Source of the DNA: Citromicrobium bathyomarinum
Lineage (GTDB): Bacteria > Pseudomonadota > Alphaproteobacteria > Sphingomonadales > Sphingomonadaceae
Direction of reading: 5' to 3'
Assembly (NCBI RefSeq): GCF_021021475.1
Contig: NZ_JAINWL010000001.1
Coordinates: forward strand, 248,001-312,000
DNA: 64,000 nucleotides
Of the stretch, positions 63,108 to 64,000 are shown one piece after another. The notes under the pieces are model-generated. The model had not been told where the DNA came from and did not search any database. It saw nothing but the letters and a program-made list of their open reading frames with translations. Made by a program: the position numbers and the translations under genes. The stretch's first letter is position 1; every line of letters begins with the position of its first letter.

Positions 63108-63735
63108 GGATCGTTGTGATGACTTCCGCGCCCAGTTTCTTGCGGATGCGGGTAACGAAGACCTCGATCGTATTCGAATCGCGGTCGAAATCCTGATCGT
63201 AGATATGTTCGATCAGTTCGGTGCGGCTGACCACCTTGCCCTTGTGGTGCATGAGGTAGCTCAGCAGCTTGTATTCCTGCGCGGTCAGCTTGACCGGGTC
63301 GCCCCCGCGCGTGACGCGGCCCGAACGGGTGTCGAGCCGCACGTCGCCGGCAGTCAGTTCGCTGCTCGTATTGCCCGAAGCACGGCGGATCAGCGCGCGC
63401 AGGCGGGCGATCAGTTCCTCGGTCTGGAACGGCTTGGCGAGATAATCGTCAGCGCCCGCGTCCAGCCCGGCAACCTTGTCGCTCCAGCTGTCGCGCGCGG
63501 TCAGCACCAGCACGGGGAACCTGCGGCCTTCCTTGCGCCACATGCCGAGCACGGTCAGCCCGTCGATTTCCGGCAGGCCGAGGTCGAGGATCACGGCGTC
63601 GTAATCCTCTGTCGAGCCCAGATAATGGCCGTCTTCGCCATCGGTCGACAGGTCGACCGCATAGCCGTTCTGTTCCAGCGTCGACTTGAGCTGCTGGCCC
63701 AGCGTCGGCTCGTCTTCCACGATCAGGATGCGCAT
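63058..63735 (-). CDS. OmpR/PhoB-family response regulator
   Basis: A 225-aa two-domain regulator: a receiver with acceptor D51 (VILDLGLPEIDG), acidic pocket VEDE, T/K at VLTARD and AKPF, then a winged-helix DNA-binding domain (LTAQEYKLLSYLMHHKGKVVSRTELIEHIYDQDFDRDSN in part). The ATG at 63735 gives MRILIVEDEP; nine more in-frame codons lie upstream. It precedes and overlaps the kinase gene, and follows a PepSY-like protein gene, all in one operon. Confidence 0.93.
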   Translation of the reverse strand: MRILIVEDEPTLGQQLKSTLEQNGYAVDLSTDGEDGHYLGSTEDYDAVILDLGLPEIDGLTVLGMWRKEGRRFPVLVLTARDSWSDKVAGLDAGADDYLAKPFQTEELIARLRALIRRASGNTSSELTAGDVRLDTRSGRVTRGGDPVKLTAQEYKLLSYLMHHKGKVVSRTELIEHIYDQDFDRDSNTIEVFVTRIRKKLGAEVITTIRGLGYSLDDPADAPRA

Positions 63736-63839
63736 CGGCGTGTGGTCCTTGTCACTTGGCAAGTATCTTGAACAAGGCCGCTCCTTGAAGCGAATGGCGC
63801 GTCATCGTCAACAACGGGGCCTCTTTTTCCGCCGGACGC

Positions 63840-64000
63840 TTAGCGCGCGCGGCTCAGGACGCGGCCCGTGCGGGCATCGATATCGACAAAGGTCACGCGG
63901 CTGTTGCGCATGAACTTGAGGCGATAGGCCATCGCGCCAGGATCGTACGCGGGGCCCAGATATTCGTAGCAATCGCGCCCGCCGCCACTGTTGGAACAGA
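63840..64000 (-). CDS. PepSY-like protein, C-terminal part only
   Basis: The minus strand is open from the window edge to TAA at 63840, giving the last ~53 residues of a protein. It holds a cysteine pair (CSNSGGGRDC) and ends YRLKFMRNSRVTFVDIDARTGRVLSRAR, in which VTFVDIDARTGRVL is the usual last strand of a PepSY domain. PepSY proteins next to PhoPQ-like systems often act as periplasmic modulators of the sensor. The stop lies 104 bases from the start of the regulator gene. Confidence 0.7.
   Translation of the reverse strand, partial: CSNSGGGRDCYEYLGPAYDPGAMAYRLKFMRNSRVTFVDIDARTGRVLSRAR

Overview
The window looks like chromosome of an alphaproteobacterium in the Sphingomonadales, most likely the Erythrobacteraceae; I infer this and have not searched it. 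The reasons are high GC, a MipZ-type division-site ATPase, an NDUFS4-like complex I subunit, the block rpsB-tsf / pyrH-frr-uppS-cdsA-dxr-rseP-bamA-ompH-fabZ, a GAAC-N7-GAAC (alphaproteobacterial type) SOS box, and a palindromic repeat that reads RPEPVEG...STSSAR when translated. Most of the window is ordinary core genome. Many long antisense ORFs are only GC-driven shadows.

Layout. 0-7.2 kb: a truncated exported protein, aspS, rnd-oxyR, mipZ and a diguanylate cyclase. 7.3-14 kb: pgsA, an LplT-like MFS carrier, a ThDP enzyme, csbD, an EVE protein and a GGDEF-EAL protein. 14.1-17.8 kb: dapF-mtaB-ftsY-yciB, with coupled starts at dapF/mtaB and mtaB/ftsY. 17.8-21 kb: a CPA1 antiporter and the K+ importer Kup. 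21.2-26.2 kb: a compact cytochrome c maturation operon, ccmC-D-E-F-G-H-I, with every junction overlapping; ccmA and ccmB are not here. 26.3-29.1 kb: an amino-acid dehydrogenase, tRNA-His, a 2OG oxygenase, a DksA-like protein and rpmE. 29.2-41.7 kb: the envelope and translation block, read on the minus strand, interrupted between tsf and pyrH by a phosphodiesterase and a PAS protein.

42-51.4 kb: a small membrane protein gene with an SOS-type promoter, psd, a KAS III, tRNA-Tyr, rlmB, hup-lon, ybaB-dnaX, a DUF4188 protein and the SRP RNA. 51.4-55.1 kb: a class A beta-lactamase that has the cysteine pair typical of carbapenemases, the complex I subunit, and hrpB with an in-frame palindromic repeat.

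55.1-59.6 kb is the accessory part. A small XRE regulator and a membrane protein are followed by two related palindromic operators. An IS1595-type element (55869-57666) has inserted exactly in the centre of the outer operator. It carries a passenger gene of unknown function, has 25-bp terminal inverted repeats with one mismatch, and is flanked by the 8-bp duplication AACATTTT. Next to it is a two-gene unit made of an unknown 218-aa protein and an XRE-ImmA/IrrE metallopeptidase. The base composition here is visibly richer in A+T than the flanks.

59.6-64 kb: a polyprenyl diphosphate synthase, two tandem paralogous small exported proteins (each with its own terminator), and a PepSY-like / response regulator / histidine kinase operon cut by the window end.
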